Shown piece by piece: positions 11,201 to 22,726 of a stretch of DNA of 64,000 nt. The first letter of the stretch is position 1. Each line of letters opens with the position of its first letter. The stretch covers positions 65,001 to 129,000 of the forward strand of contig JACEVL010000519.1 in NCBI GenBank assembly GCA_020284085.1, given 5' to 3'. The notes under the pieces were generated by a model. It was not told the DNA's origin and ran no database searches. It saw only the letters and a program-made list of their open reading frames with translations. Origin of the DNA: Aporrectodea caliginosa (taxonomy: Eukaryota; Annelida; Clitellata; Crassiclitellata; Lumbricidae). The position numbers and the translations under genes were made by a program.

Positions 11201-11524
11201 CATGACTGGTGGAATCAGATAATCGTGCCACAGAGAATAGGCTTCTGATGACAAGTCGCCGATGTAAGGTTCGAAGGTCATCCCGTACGATATTGGACTT
11301 TGTGACTGACCTGGCAAAATGTAAACCGGGATTTGTGCGGTGTAACCGCTTTCCCATTTCACGCCGCAAGTGTTCCCCGACAGGGCAGATGACCTCATTA
11401 TGAAGTTGTAGTTGCAACATCCATCATCAGTACAATGACGACATGTGAAAGGAAGAGTACTACGGAAAACTACTTCGAAGGTAGAACCTTGCGACGGATT
11501 GACAACGAATCTCGAATAGTCGCT
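11201..11524 (-). CDS. VWDE-like exon: cysteine-bearing extracellular segment
   Basis: Symmetrical phase 0 exon of 108 codons, with acceptor ATTTTAG and donor ATG|GTAATT. The peptide contains SDYSRFVVNP, STLPFTCRHC, a CTDDGCC cluster and later NTCGVKWESGY. This resembles the region before the VWD domain in VWDE-like proteins, where a paired-strand module with a double cysteine occurs. The donor lies only 25 bases from the end of a hAT-like MITE (terminus at 11175), so the transposon sits at the very start of the intron. Confidence 0.85.
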
Positions 11525-12001
11525 CTAAAATTAAAACAAGGAATGATTAGTACATGAGTCGGGTGCAATTTAGCAAGTAAAAATCGTGAATTACTTTCTG
11601 GAATGTTGTTGGTGTACAAAAAACCAAGATAACGTTTCAACGATCAAAGTTATCGAAATCGAAAGCATTGCAATCTCTCTACGACTATTATAGCTTAAAC
11701 TTTGTGTTAGCTTGTTTAAAAAATATTGTATTGCAATGAACAACATCGGAGAAGCTTTAGAATGAGTGAGACATTAAAGATTTAGGAATATACTTCCACG
11801 ATGAGCATCGAGTATTGCCATAATATTATTTCTATTTACATTCCAGTGGGTCCATTAGGCTTGCTCTCCGACATTCCTCAGAAATGCATGTGAAATTTTG
11901 AACGTCTCACTTCCAAAAATGTTTTGTAAAACGCCGTATTGTATAAGTCTTGCATAACTGTGGAATTGAAGTCATTTAAGTAAAAAAGTTGAGTAAGCTA
12001 C

Positions 12002-12103
12002 CTCCAGTGCTGCATAGAACTTGGTCTGACTTAGCATAGTGGAATTCGTCGGTTCGTATCCTGGTTCATAGCCGTCCCAATAAGATTCGGCTTTACAGCT
12101 TAT
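12002..12103 (-). CDS. VWDE-like exon: short linker
   Basis: Symmetrical phase 0 exon of 34 codons, with acceptor ATTATAG and donor GAG|GTAGCT. The peptide begins ISCKAESYWDGY and ends in FYAALE. A single cysteine and one NST sequon fit an extracellular linker. The intron before it (12104-18258) contains the nested transposon cluster. Confidence 0.8.
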
Positions 12104-12279
12104 CTATAATGATGACAAACAATCACTTTCCAATTTTTCTTCTTTTGATATGAATTATGTAAAAGCAATTCAAACTAGCGCAAACTCGTGCAAATGTCAT
12201 AAATGCTGCAATGAATATTATGTAGGCCTACCGAAAAACAGAGCCAGTGAGATGCATTCACTTAGAAAATACTTCTTTG

Positions 12280-12400
12280 TATGTATGTATCGTGCGTGTA
12301 TGTATGCATATATTATATATGTATGTATGCATGTATGTATGCACGCATGTACGTTTGTATGTATGTAATACGTATGCATGCATGTTTGTATGTATACGTG
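12280..12400. repeat. Degenerate (ATGT)n tract
   Basis: ATGT/GCAT tetranucleotide repeats with point changes. Reading frames here are low-complexity artefacts. Confidence 0.8.
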
Positions 12401-12444
12401 TACCTGTTTGCAAAGTGTATTCTATTGTATTATATCTGTAAATT

Positions 12445-12563
12445 TATATAGCGCCACTCTCAGTGCTACACCAATCTGAGGCGCCCCCGTGCGAGAGACT
12501 CCAAGAAAATAAGGCTGTCTTTAAGCAGCGAAAGGGTGCAGGGAGGCCCCAGCTTAAACCAAG
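12445..12563 (-). mobile_element. CR1/L2-like LINE 3' end, interrupted
   Basis: The minus strand reads a terminal ORF piece (PAPFRCLKTALFS) followed by the GGCGCCTC...GGCGCTATATAAATTT 3' tail shared with 47740-47880 and 49030-49090. The same LINE resumes right of MITE copy B (LWNQLP on minus at about 17391-17415), so copy B inserted into this LINE. Confidence 0.7.
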
Positions 12564-12773
12564 GAGCATAGTTGTAAAAAAAACTTTTTTTCGTTTTTTT
12601 ATTTTTGTCCAAAAAACATCGTTTTTTCGTTTTTTATTTTTTGTCACGTTTTTTTCCCGTTTTTATTTTTTTATGTAACTTTATTTATTTATTTACTGTC
12701 TGTTATTATTCGTTTAATATTTTTTTCTTCTGATATCCCTTACGTTGTCTCCCTCCCTTCAAGGATTCATCTA

Positions 12774-13740
12774 CACCGTGTCTCAAAACAAACTGTGCAA
12801 AATTGTTTCTGTCAGAACTTCGTCAACTTTCCGCCAATTTTAATAATTTTTGGTAGGCAGATGGCAAAATGGCTGAAATTTTATGCTATACATAAATTTT
12901 CCACCTCACCTGACTCATATCACCGCACTACCTTGTTAAACACAGATGTACCAATTTTTCATATAACGCTTAAATTTGATTACATGCAACAAACTATCTG
13001 ACGACTGAATTAGCACGCAGTAAAGTAAAATATGGTTTAGTTAGCAGAGGTTTTAATTGTTATGACAGACCTGCTTAAAAGTGCTAGAATTGGTGCTCGA
13101 AATGTGTCCCGCTTATACGGACACCAGCGCTTAGACTGCGACGCCACTGGCCGATAGCAGCATCAACGATCGACTGGTCAAAGCGTGCTCACTCGTCGAT
13201 CAGATTTGAGTTCGTCGACGTTGGCTATTCTGGAGCAGCAAACCTTCTCCAGTGCAGCACACTACTTATGCTATAGTCGACTGGGTTAAGATCCGGTGAA
13301 TTCGGCGGCAACAGTGTTGGAGGTATGAAGTCGGGCGTTTCTCGCTCCAGGAAAAGACAGTGACGCATGCTCGATGCGCCGGGGCGCCATCCTGTTGAAA
13401 GAAAAAACTCGCCCTGGGATATCCGGCGTATGTCTGGCAGTAGCTTCTGGGCAAGAAGGTTGTCGCGATAGTATGTCCCATTCACTTTGATGCCCTCTAG
13501 CGAATTGATGAACAAAATCTGAGCATGCTAATTGTTAAAATTGAAGCGTTATATGAAAATTGGTATATCTGTGTTTAACAAGGTAGTGCGGTGATATGAG
13601 TCAGGTGAAGTGGAAAATTTATTTATAGCATAAAATTTCAGCCATTTTGCCATCTGCCTACCAAAAATTGTTAAAATTGGTGGAAAGTTGACGAAGTTCT
13701 GACAGAAACAATTTTGCACAGTTTGTTTTGAGACACGGTG
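12774..13740 (-). mobile_element. Mariner-like element with transposase relic
   Basis: TIRs of about 230 bases begin CACCGTGTCTCAAAACAAAC and are flanked by TA (12772-12773 and 13741-13742). Between them, the minus strand at 13225-13515 keeps a broken transposase C-terminal half in two frames: one has FFFQQDGAPAHRA, the other PPNSPDLNPVDYS, both mariner DDE-region motifs. The frameshift and missing N-terminal half make it dead. Length 967 bases. Confidence 0.88.
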
Positions 13741-14354
13741 TAGTTTAAGTCACTCTTTATTGTCATCAGTTGAGAAATAAACAGCACAGTACAGGAAATA
13801 AAATTTGTTAAAGTTATTTTAATTTCTAAGTTATCAAAAATGCGAAATGTTGTCTTTGTACACAGTAATGTCTGATTAACTGATAAACTGACTGACATTA
13901 CTCCATATTAAGTTCTTATATGGGCCATTATCCCAAAAGTGGCAAATTGGTGTCCTATGTGTTTTTCTTGGAGTTTCTTCATAATTTGTACAAATTTTTT
14001 GTTCCCTCCTTGAAAGAATGAAAAGATGAACATGTTCCATCACTATTTTAGTTCTTGCATGTTTGAAAAGTTTTATTTCTTTTTACCAAAAGTACACGAA
14101 AAGTCATTACCATCCCCTGTCCGCCACCACGTACAATGCATGACATTCAGCTACCACGTAAATGTGGTGCAATAATCTGTAAGAAAGGTTTCTCATTTTG
14201 ATTAATGAATACCTAGAGTATCCAGTAATTACACATTTACACTGATTTCCATAGTATTTCCTTCTCCAAAAAACCTACAAAATTTGTCCAGGGATATACG
14301 CGTCATTACCATCCTCATTTTTTGAAAGCCTCTCGTTTTTACACAACGCACTTA

Positions 14355-14820
14355 GGGGCTGTCCATAAAGTACGTCACACTATTTTTGACCATTTTACCC
14401 CCCCTCTCCCCTGTCACAAACTGTCACAAAACTCGGACCCCCCCTAAAGTACGTCACACTTTCGAACCACCGCCAACATAGAAATAATAATACTTCCGAA
14501 AGCAAGGCTAATACATAAACAAGGCTTCGCAACAGCATTATTACTAGCGCTCCTAGAGAGGAATCGTGAAAACACATTCAGGAGATATGCATTTCATGCT
14601 ATTTTGACATAAAACTAATTAAAATGTTTCAGAAAATTTTGAAAATTATTTTTGAAGCTATGAAATTTACCAAAAAATAAAAATAAATTATAAATACAAA
14701 AAATAAATAAATAAATGTGTGACGTCACACATGGCCTGACCCCCTCCCCTGTCACAAACTGTCACACTTTCTTAAACCCCCCCTTCCCCCTGGAGCGTGA
14801 CGTACTTTATGGACGGCCCC
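14355..14820. mobile_element. Harbinger-like MITE (TTA duplication)
   Basis: TIRs GGGGCTGTCCATAAAGTACG and the complement of CGTACTTTATGGACGGCCCC, with subterminal inner repeats of CCCCTGTCACAAACTGTCACA. Flanked by TTA on both sides (14352-14354 and 14821-14823), as in PIF/Harbinger. 466 bases, non-coding, nested in the 3.1-kb element. Confidence 0.75.
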
Positions 14821-15446
14821 TTACTTACTTCAAGAAATAGAACGAGAACAAGATCTGACCTAAATCTAACCGAAAACAGAAAGGCCATTTGAATATTTTC
14901 GATTGTCTTGATTTTATGAAGCTTTGTTTGCTGTAAATTAGAGAAGAGAAAATTTCTGCATCATTACCATCCATTTATGTATTTCATGGGTTCGGTGGAT
15001 TACAACATTGATAACTGATTTTCTTCATGGCTTTTGTGGAACAGATTGAATTACTTATCTCATAGAGTAATTCACATGGAAATGTTTCATGTGCTGTCAT
15101 TAAGGACAGCATTATGTCATTACCATCCCCTGGTTGTTTGTCATCAATACCATTCCTTTTTTTCAGAATTCTGCGATTTTCTCATTACCGTCCCCATCTT
15201 CATAGGGATGGTAATGATGCATTTGTTATTACCATCCTCAAGGGTCATTACCATCCCATTTCATATAAAAATAAATTAAAAAATTTTGGAAGTAATTAGA
15301 ATTTACTATGAACTCTGAAAATGTTTGCCAAGTTGCACCTAATGCATATAATACCCATTGGTAGTCAATGCTGGACAGATTTTTTCTGTCACGGAAAATA
15401 CTATAGTGGATTTTTAATAATTTCGATAAATTGCTTAATTTCTCAG

Positions 15447-16664
15447 CAGAGGCGCGTTTACCAGTAGGCGCACTAGGCGCGCGCCTAGGGCCCCAAATCT
15501 TGGAGGGCCCCCAAACGAATTAAAATATTTTTTTTCAATAATAAAAAATAACATTTTAAAATTTAGAATTATTTTCAATTTTTTAATATTCTTTACAGCT
15601 TGGCATTCACATAAAAGAATAATATACTTTTATTATTATTGTAATTGTAAAAGAATATTTTTTCTACTTTATAATATTATTGCTTTGTTCAATTGGGCAG
15701 CAATTGGGCTAATAATTCATTTTTGTGTAAAATAACATCAAACTTGTTAGCAACAACACAGAATAGATAAAGCTTTTCTATTCTGTGGCAACAAGCAGCA
15801 ACGGGCATCTGCTGCAGTTTAGGCCTACGTACGTGTCCAGAGGTTTCGAAACTGCAGGATCAAAGACTATGTTTGTCGAATTATTTAATTCTTGAATTCT
15901 TTAGGGGCCTAACAATTTTGCTCTAAACGTCAGAGAAAATTCCCCCAAAATCGAGACAGAGGTAAAACTTAAACTTGGTATTGAAAACGATTTTGACGTT
16001 GCATATTAAGACGGACAGCCTCAGAAAATGTGAAAGAAAAAGTACTTTGTTTTTGAAAAAACTGCCAAGAATGAGGTTATATAAGGACGAGAAAAATTCA
16101 TTGTTGGCACCTTAAGACGTTGTGTGTGACAAAAACGGCTTCAAGTTCAACTTTGTAGGTTTTTGCACATGATAGGCTAAACACCACCAGAGTTTCAGAC
16201 TTCGAAGTTCAGAAGGGCCCAGTGCATATTTTAACGGATTTTTACTACTGGGACCAGTGGGCTGGCGTAACTTGGGCTGGCGTAAATAGGGTTTCGATGG
16301 GCCGGCGTAACTAGGGTTTCCACACAACAATTTATTATTTTACCCAATAATTTTCTTCATTACTTCCGCCAAAATTTCTGATGACTTTTTGTTGTTGTTG
16401 CTTTTTACCTCTTTTTTGTCAGAAGCCTCATATATACATTACCTACTTAATTAGTCCTGCACCCCAGACGACTGCCCCCTCCCTCATAATGCCACTCACT
16501 GGTGGGACGATGTCTACTACTGTCATTCCTATGTTATTCGAAACTAACGTATCACCTAAAACTACTGGGACATTTGTCCCAGTAGTTACACAGTTAAAAT
16601 ATGCACTGGAAGGGCCTCAAAAATGTTTGCGCCTAGGGCCCCGTTTTCTGTAAACGCGCCTCTG
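15447..16664. mobile_element. hAT element, non-autonomous, perfect 8-bp duplication
   Basis: The ends are CAGAGGCGCGTTTAC and its complement GTAAACGCGCCTCTG. TTTCTCAG is duplicated exactly at 15439-15446 and 16665-16672, the 8-bp signature of hAT transposons. The subterminal GGCGC.TAGGGCCCC occurs at both ends. Inside are a GGGCTGGCGTAAC triple repeat (16255-16320) and a short hairpin (CTACTGGGACA/TGTCCCAGTAG, 16561-16587). No transposase. Confidence 0.9.
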
Positions 16665-18258
16665 TTTCTCAGCACCAGACTAATATATTTTGTGAAGGAA
16701 AGGCCTGCAGTATTCCAAATAATTGCTGGTATCATCTAGTTTATAATTGCAAAAATCTAAGCACCAGATGTATATTTCAGGTCTGTGTGATCAAGTAAAA
16801 AAAGGGGGATGGTAATGTCAAATCAGGAGTTTCTTTTGTATAAAATGTTAAAATAATTAACTTACGATTACAAATATACTGGATTGCTTTCAGATTAGTT
16901 ACATTTAACATAGTAGCCGACTCAAAAACATACTTGCAAGAAAGTTTGGGATAGAAAAAAATTCATTTTCCAAAAACCGGATTGGACACTTTTGGGATAA
17001 TAGCCCATATAAGTCAGAATTATAAGTACAATTTTTAATTAAGTATACTCTATAACTTACAAAATTTAGTTTCTTGTTGTATATATATGTCAGCATGGAC
17101 CTATGTGGACTTATGTATACAATTTAAATTTGAAAAGGTTTCAATTTTTGTAATTTCTCAATTTCTAATTAAACCAAGCTTTAAAAAATGAAACTAATTG
17201 TTGTAGATTAATGTTACTTTGTGTTTATTAATAAAGGTATGTTATTTGGTAATTAAAATTAAATTGTGTAAACAAGGTATTTAATTTTAAAATGCAGTAA
17301 AAGATGTAGCAAAGTCAAATTATTTTCTTTATCGTTTTCCCCGGTTTTTTGGTTTTTCATTTTTGTGAGAAAAAAAAACGTCATGGGAGGTAGTTGGTTC
17401 CAGAGAGTGTGTAAATGTATGTATGTATGTATGTATGTGAAGATTTTCGAGTTTTATTATAACAAAGCAACGTTCGATTATGTACATCACCGCAACTCTA
17501 ACGCAGTTCACTATTTACACTATATATACCTACAGTAGCCTACACACGTTTATAAATCTCAGTCCGTCGAGAACGTAAACCGCAGAGCACAGCGTCGAAC
17601 CTACTTACTCAGACCAGAGCTACACATCAACTACAACGCTTCAACTGAGCTTCTTCCCGCCTGTCCCACCGCCCACACTTCCGGTGGACCACCTGCCCCG
17701 CTCAATAATGGGTCACAATTATACCTAGCCTACATATTGCACAGCTAGGCGCACACTCCTAAGTGCCTATTCGTAGGTGCAAAAGGCCTAACAGTTCATT
17801 CAGGGTCCAAGCACTACTATATATACATGTATCTGCTAGGCTATAGGCCCTACCACTACTATATATATCTGCTATTCGTCACAATGTATGTATGTACATA
17901 CATGTGCTTGAATGTGTATCATTGTATACATGCATGTATTATATAAGCTAGTGTTAATGTATATGTGTACGTATGTAGCCTACTTACGCACGTGTATATA
18001 TAATTATATATATATGTATATATGTATGTTTGTATGTATGCATGCATTAATGTTTCAAGAAACCAACTAATCTAAACTAACACAACCTCCGTTATCTGTA
18101 CATTATATTTTTATACAATTTTCAAAATAACCGATAGCTCTTGCTTATCGAATAAAAAATTCCTAACTTTCCAGAAAATGCCCTCCGTTATTAGCTAGGC
18201 TAGTGCTACCTACACATTTGATTTCTAAATAATTTAGGTGTCAATGTAAGGCACTGAC

Positions 18259-18557
18259 CTCTCTGCCTAGTCGTCCTCTGAGGTGGTTTTCACCGAGAAC
18301 AATTGGAGTGCTACTGTTAGCCGCCGCCATATAAAAGCTCGGAAGATGCTCAAATTGACTGGTTGATCCGTTCATGACGTTCACGTCCTCCATTATTCGT
18401 CCGTCAAACAAGAAGGTTACACGAAAACGCGCATTTGTGTCGTTCGTTTGCCTCGTGTATTGTACGCTACAAGTGAAGTAGACTTCCTCGGTAAATCCAG
18501 TTCCAGTTATGCTCGGACCCACGAACTGTGGAAAGCCAGACATCGGTGGAAAGTAAT
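18259..18557 (-). CDS. VWDE-like exon: extracellular beta-rich segment
   Basis: Internal exon of 299 bases, phase 1 in and phase 0 out. The acceptor is TTATTTTAG and the donor is GAG|GTCAGT. It encodes about 100 residues with an alternating hydrophobic pattern (FTCSVQYTRQ, RFRVTFLFDGR) and N-glycosylation sequons in NDT, NGS and NSS contexts, as expected for an extracellular beta-sandwich. In VWDE-type proteins a similar segment follows D8C. I cannot assign a named domain. Confidence 0.85.
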
Positions 18558-19452
18558 CTAAAATAATTAAATATATCATCCGATTTTAAGTAAGTAAATT
18601 TGGCACATATAATGTGTGGACTACCTTCTGTCTCAGACAATGCGTATTTTAAAACCTGGCTTAAAGTGGCTACGTGGTAAAAATGACTATGTTGCATATT
18701 TCATTGCCTAGAAGAGAATTTGATTTTCTAAGTCTAGTCGAATGCAGCAGCACACTGCACGTATGCGATAGCCATGGCATGGCTCCAGTAAATCAACGAC
18801 GTTTAGTTTTAAGTTTGTTAGATACATTCGGATGGATGCTTTTAGGGAGTGGGAATTCAGTATGGAACTGGTTCTATAAGCTTATATCAGCCGAGATACA
18901 TGTATGGCAAGTTGATATTGTTTTCATTTTTGGCTCGATAAGTGAAATGTCGTTCTTATAACCGACTCGGGGCGAACTTTGCGGATTCATATGGGCCATA
19001 ATCATCAGCAATATTTCTCAAAGGCGTGATCTGGTTGCTTTACAGTAATTTAAGCTCGAAAAATGCAATCCTACTTCAAATTATTGAAAAGCACGCAGAC
19101 CACTTAGAAATAATGCTGGTGATTCAAGAATATGTATCAACGGCTATACTATGCAAACGACACACGTATGCCAGTAGATACGAAACGCAAAATAGGCCTA
19201 CTTTCAAGCCTTAGGCCTACTACTACATACATTGTACCTCTGTGAAATTTAAAGACAGCGCTTCAGAGGATTAGCGATTTTTTATGGGTGTCAAAATACA
19301 CCGTATACTAAAGTAAGCATAGTATAGTCTTAAAGCTGATTGGACTGCTGTGATATTCTGTACGCTCTAATAAGCGACTGTGTTAACTGGTTTAATAACA
19401 AGTGATTGCCGTACGTTGAAGAAAACACAAGAAACCCTATGATATTGCTTAC

Positions 19453-19671
19453 TGACGCAAGAGTCTCCGGTCCAGTATTCGCCCTGGTTGCAAATCGGTT
19501 TGTCTCCAGCACAGTACGAAAGACTGCAGCCTGGCGGAGGTTTCAGCTTGTACAAGAAGTAGACGCTCTGATTTCCCTGTGCTGGGCATCTGTGGATTTT
19601 AATGGTTTCCATCCAGTTGCAGGGATTACCACCATAGTGTGCACAAACTGTCGCGTCCAACGTTGTAGAGT
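19453..19671 (-). CDS. VWDE-like exon: second half of D8C domain
   Basis: Internal exon, phase 1 in and phase 1 out. The acceptor is AATTATAG and the donor is TCA|GTAAGC. It completes the D8C domain: VCAHYGGNPCNW, then IKIHRCPAQGN, then YKLKPPPGCSLSYC, where family members typically end with a PP.C.L.YC segment. A short cysteine-rich linker follows (CNQGEYWTGDSC). The split codon with the next exon is A|AT. Confidence 0.87.
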
Positions 19672-19806
19672 CTATAATTTGAAATTATTATCAAATTGAA
19701 TAAATATTAATACTGCATTTGAGAAAGTTTTATCTTAATGATGTTTAACACCAGTTGGACTAGCGTATAATTATTAGCAGCGCTTTTGTGGTGTGCCTAA
19801 AAGGCG

Positions 19807-19812
<6 letters not shown>

Positions 19813-19902
<90 letters not shown>

Positions 19903-20147
19903 CATCCATCCATCCATCCATCCATCCATCCATCCATCCATCCATCCATCCATCCATCCATCCATCATCCATCCATCCATCCATCCATCCATCCATCCAT
20001 CCATCCATCCATCCATCCATCCATCCATCCATCCATCCATCCATCCATCCATCCATCCATCCATCATCAATCCATCCATCCATCCATCCATCCATCCATC
20101 CATCCATCCATCCATCCATCCATCCATCTATCTATCTATCTATCTAA
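19813..20147. repeat. (TCTA)n then (TCCA)n microsatellite
   Basis: A pure TCTA block changes to a TCCA block and back to TCTA, with two ATC/ATCAATC interruptions. It lies in the intron before (5' of) the 19453-19671 exon. Predicted repeat proteins in it are artefacts. Confidence 0.97.
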
Positions 20148-20279
20148 CGACCTATCTATCTTGACCCATGCATTTTTGGAACTTTAGACTGCACAGAAAC
20201 GGCTGTGGTCTGAGCTAAGAACTTCCGTTGGGTCCAAATGGACCCTTGGCAATTTTGTTTGCAATAAATTGCGATAAAT

Positions 20280-22130
20280 TTATTTTTGTGGTTGTTATAA
20301 CCATAACCATAACCATAAATTTTATTGTTTCCAACAGAAGCAAAGCATACAATCATCATAATTACAGTATGATAGTAGGAAAACAACGGGGTAGAGAACC
20401 CTAAAGGGAACAAGTCCGACTAGTAAGGTCACCCTTACATCATTGTTGTTCTTGAGTGGCAGACCGAATAATTAGTTAATTCTGCTATTTTTTAATCCTT
20501 AACAAATCTTAACTAGTTAACTAGCACGCACAATATTATTAGAACATACCATTGGCAATCAAATAGGCACGCAGTCTACGTTTGAATAGGTGAAAACTAG
20601 TTAGGTACCGTAAGTCCTGGGGATACTATTCCAGATTTTAGGGCCGGTGTCACGAAATAGAGTATCCCCATACATGAGTATCCCCCTTAGCGAAATGGAG
20701 TATTCAGTTTAATTTGCATTTTGGCGGTTTCTAAGTATATTCAGTCGTACTGTTTCGATTTGTTGTACAAATAGCATTTTTAAATTGCGTATCTTCAGTT
20801 TGTAAGTCGACCCGAAATCAATTTACTTCGCTTTTGGTGATTTTGACTGGATTGTCACCGAGGCTATCGTGATGCGTTCACCGATGGGGGATAGAGTGGT
20901 TTATCCCCGGATACTCTAAACCGGTTTATTCCATCCGGGGGGATAAATTTATACATCCCCCGGATAGTCCTAGGACGGATACTCTATTTCGTGATACCGG
21001 CACTTTTAATTGAGAACCTACGGGTATTAGTGCGGGAGTATATGGGTCTATAATTGGCTGAAGAACGTACAGGATAGGGATTAGATTGAGACGTAGTTTT
21101 GAAGTAATTGTTAAATGATGAAGGCAGTTGATTAATTATTTGTATATTTGTGCATAAATTCACTAGTTTGCTGAATGGTTATTTGCTCAAGTTTTAAGAT
21201 GTGTGTGTCTTGGAATGCTAGGTCCGTAGGAAGATGGGTAGAAGAGTGCCGAGCTTGGTTGACAATAATGCGGAGAGCTCTGTTTTGGAGGACAATTAAT
21301 CTTTTTAATCTTGCTGGGTAATTAGAAGCCCATATCATATTACAATAACTGAAATATGGATTGATAATCGAATAGTATAAGCTTATTCGTATATGAGTTG
21401 AAAGTAGGTAGGCAACTCTGGATAGTATACCTATACTTTTAGCAATTTTTGAAGAGATATTCTCAATGTGGTCGTTCCATGTTAGGTGTTGATCTACAAA
21501 GACGCCAAGAAATTTAACAGAAGTTGCCTGTGGTATAGGAATATCATTTAATGTGATAGTTTCTTTTGGTAAAATTGTATTTTTACGATGAGAACAAAAT
21601 AGAACATAGTTTGTCTTTTTTATATTAAGAGATAATTTATTTATTCTAAACCAGTCATGTACTTTTTCAAGTTCTTGGTTCATTAATTGGAACAATTTGT
21701 CCAGCGATTTGCGTGAAGCGAAAATATTTGTATCGTCCGCAAATAGCAAAAAGTGCAAAAGTGAGGAAGCATTTGGCAGGTCATTAATAAATAACAGAAA
21801 GAGGAGAGGGCCAAGAATCGATCCTTGGGAACACCATATTTTATTAATTTTAATTTGGACAATGAGTTGTTGCACAGGATCTGTTGGTATCTATTACTTA
21901 GATAGCTTTGAAACCAGTCTATATCATTACCACGTATACCTATATATTTTCAAGCTTAGTCAGTAATATTTTATGATCTACCGTATTAAAGGCTTTGCTA
22001 ATGTCAATAAAGACCCCTAGTGAATATTCGTTGTTGTCGATGGCAGCCGAAATAGTGTCTTGTATATTGAGTAGTGACATCATGGTTGAGTGTCCAGGTT
22101 GGAATCCATGTTGGGATTCATAATGATGTG
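20280..22130 (-). mobile_element. Jockey/CR1-superfamily LINE, 5'-truncated and frameshifted
   Basis: The minus strand reads a reverse transcriptase starting with GFQPGHSTMMSLLNIQD and VFIDIAKAFNTVDH (about 22110-21950, with stops). It continues at 21875-21132 as SQGSILGPLLFLLFINDLP, LLFADDTNIFAS (F-A-D-D catalytic box), NINKLSL-type thumb and KFLGVFVDQHLTW. The endonuclease is missing. The 3' UTR runs to about 20285, ending in (TTATGG)n. A palindromic MITE (20644-21000) interrupts the 3' UTR. Confidence 0.8.
20644..21000. mobile_element. Palindromic MITE (CCGGTGTCACGAAATAGAGT ends)
   Basis: Left CCGGTGTCACGAAATAGAGT faces right ACTCTATTTCGTGATACCGG. GGGGATA/TATCCCC blocks recur inside. A second copy is at 57265-57720. 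Non-coding; superfamily and target duplication not clear. Confidence 0.75.
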
Positions 22131-22394
22131 CTTTTTACTTATATAGTTATTACCTGTTTTACGTGGGTATGACGCGGTACGCCTGAAAAAAGTCGGAATG
22201 GAAAGGGAAAATTAGACGACAATAATTATTATATATATTCGTTTAATATGAAAACCAGTTGACACACCGCAACAGGGAACAGAAAAGGGACTACAATTGA
22301 ATTGAAAAAGTCTTTAGAGCGTCATTTTTGGCTTAAAGATTGTGGGCCAGATTTTACTGATTAAATAAATACAAAATCTCATCCTATACTCTAG

Positions 22395-22520
22395 GCCTAC
22401 TGCATAAATCAATCAATCAAAATTTGTATAGCGTCCCTTCAAGATCCCTACCCAGAGGCGCCCTACGGAAGAATGCAGTCTATAGAACTGGAATGCAATC
22501 TACTAATCCAGTATTCAATC
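22395..22520 (-). mobile_element. CR1/L2-like LINE 3' tail
   Basis: (AATC)n followed by AAATTTGTATAGCGTCCCTTCAAG and CCCAGAGGCGCC matches the tail of the LINE at 62945-63805 in the same orientation. Only the last about 120 bases are present. Confidence 0.6.
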
Positions 22521-22591
22521 ATATTACAATAGTTGTAGTTTAAATCGATTAATTTCTAATTTCCTACATTCAATAAAAAGTTCTAACTTAC

Positions 22592-22726
22592 CTTGTGAAG
22601 GATGAGAGTTGTTACCCCGGATGTAGATCGGTGCCTCAGTTCCGCATCGATTGATAGGAACTGGATCGTTCTCTGCTCTTTCGACAACCGTTTCCCCAGC
22701 ATAAGAGAGAAATCTGTACCACAGCG
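22592..22726 (-). CDS. VWDE-like exon: first half of D8C domain
   Basis: Internal exon, phase 1 in and phase 1 out (2+132+1 bases). The acceptor is a pyrimidine tract ending CATACAG and the donor is G|GTAAGT. The peptide has the D8C hallmarks LWYRF, NRCGTEAPIY and a terminal NNSHPSQ (an N-glycosylation sequon). In uromodulin-like D8C domains these correspond to GWYRF, RCGT.APGWL and G.HP. The preceding exon, with the signal peptide and the CD..L segment, was not recognised in the next 13 kb, which is mostly satellite and retrotransposon. Confidence 0.85.

Larger units (their letters stand above)
13921..17007. mobile_element. 3.1-kb TA-flanked element with CATTACCATCC subterminal repeats
   Basis: The ends are TGGGCCATTATCCCAAAAGTG and CACTTTTGGGATAATAGCCCA (inverted), inserted at TA of MITE copy B (13919-13920 and 17008-17009). 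At least seven copies of TCATTACCATCC or close variants lie in the left half (near 14103, 14304, 14961, 15117, 15184, 15226 and 15246). Opposite-strand copies (GGGATGGTAATG) occur near 15206 and 16806, the latter close to the right end. No coding region is seen. Removing two nested elements leaves about 1.4 kb. The superfamily is not assigned. Confidence 0.78.
12567..17393 (+). mobile_element. hAT-like MITE, copy B, host of a transposon nest
   Basis: Same family as copy A. It starts CATAGTTGTAAAAA at 12567; MITE segments are 12567-12773, 13741-13920 and 17008-17393. The right end is worn (stops near AAAAACGTCATGG). The gaps are filled by a mariner-like element and a 3.1-kb TA-flanked element. 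Joining the three segments gives the same order as intact copy C. Confidence 0.8.

Noticed and set aside
19788..20164. Repeat proteins of SIHP or DGWM units
   Set aside because: Translation of a (TCCA)n microsatellite in an intron.
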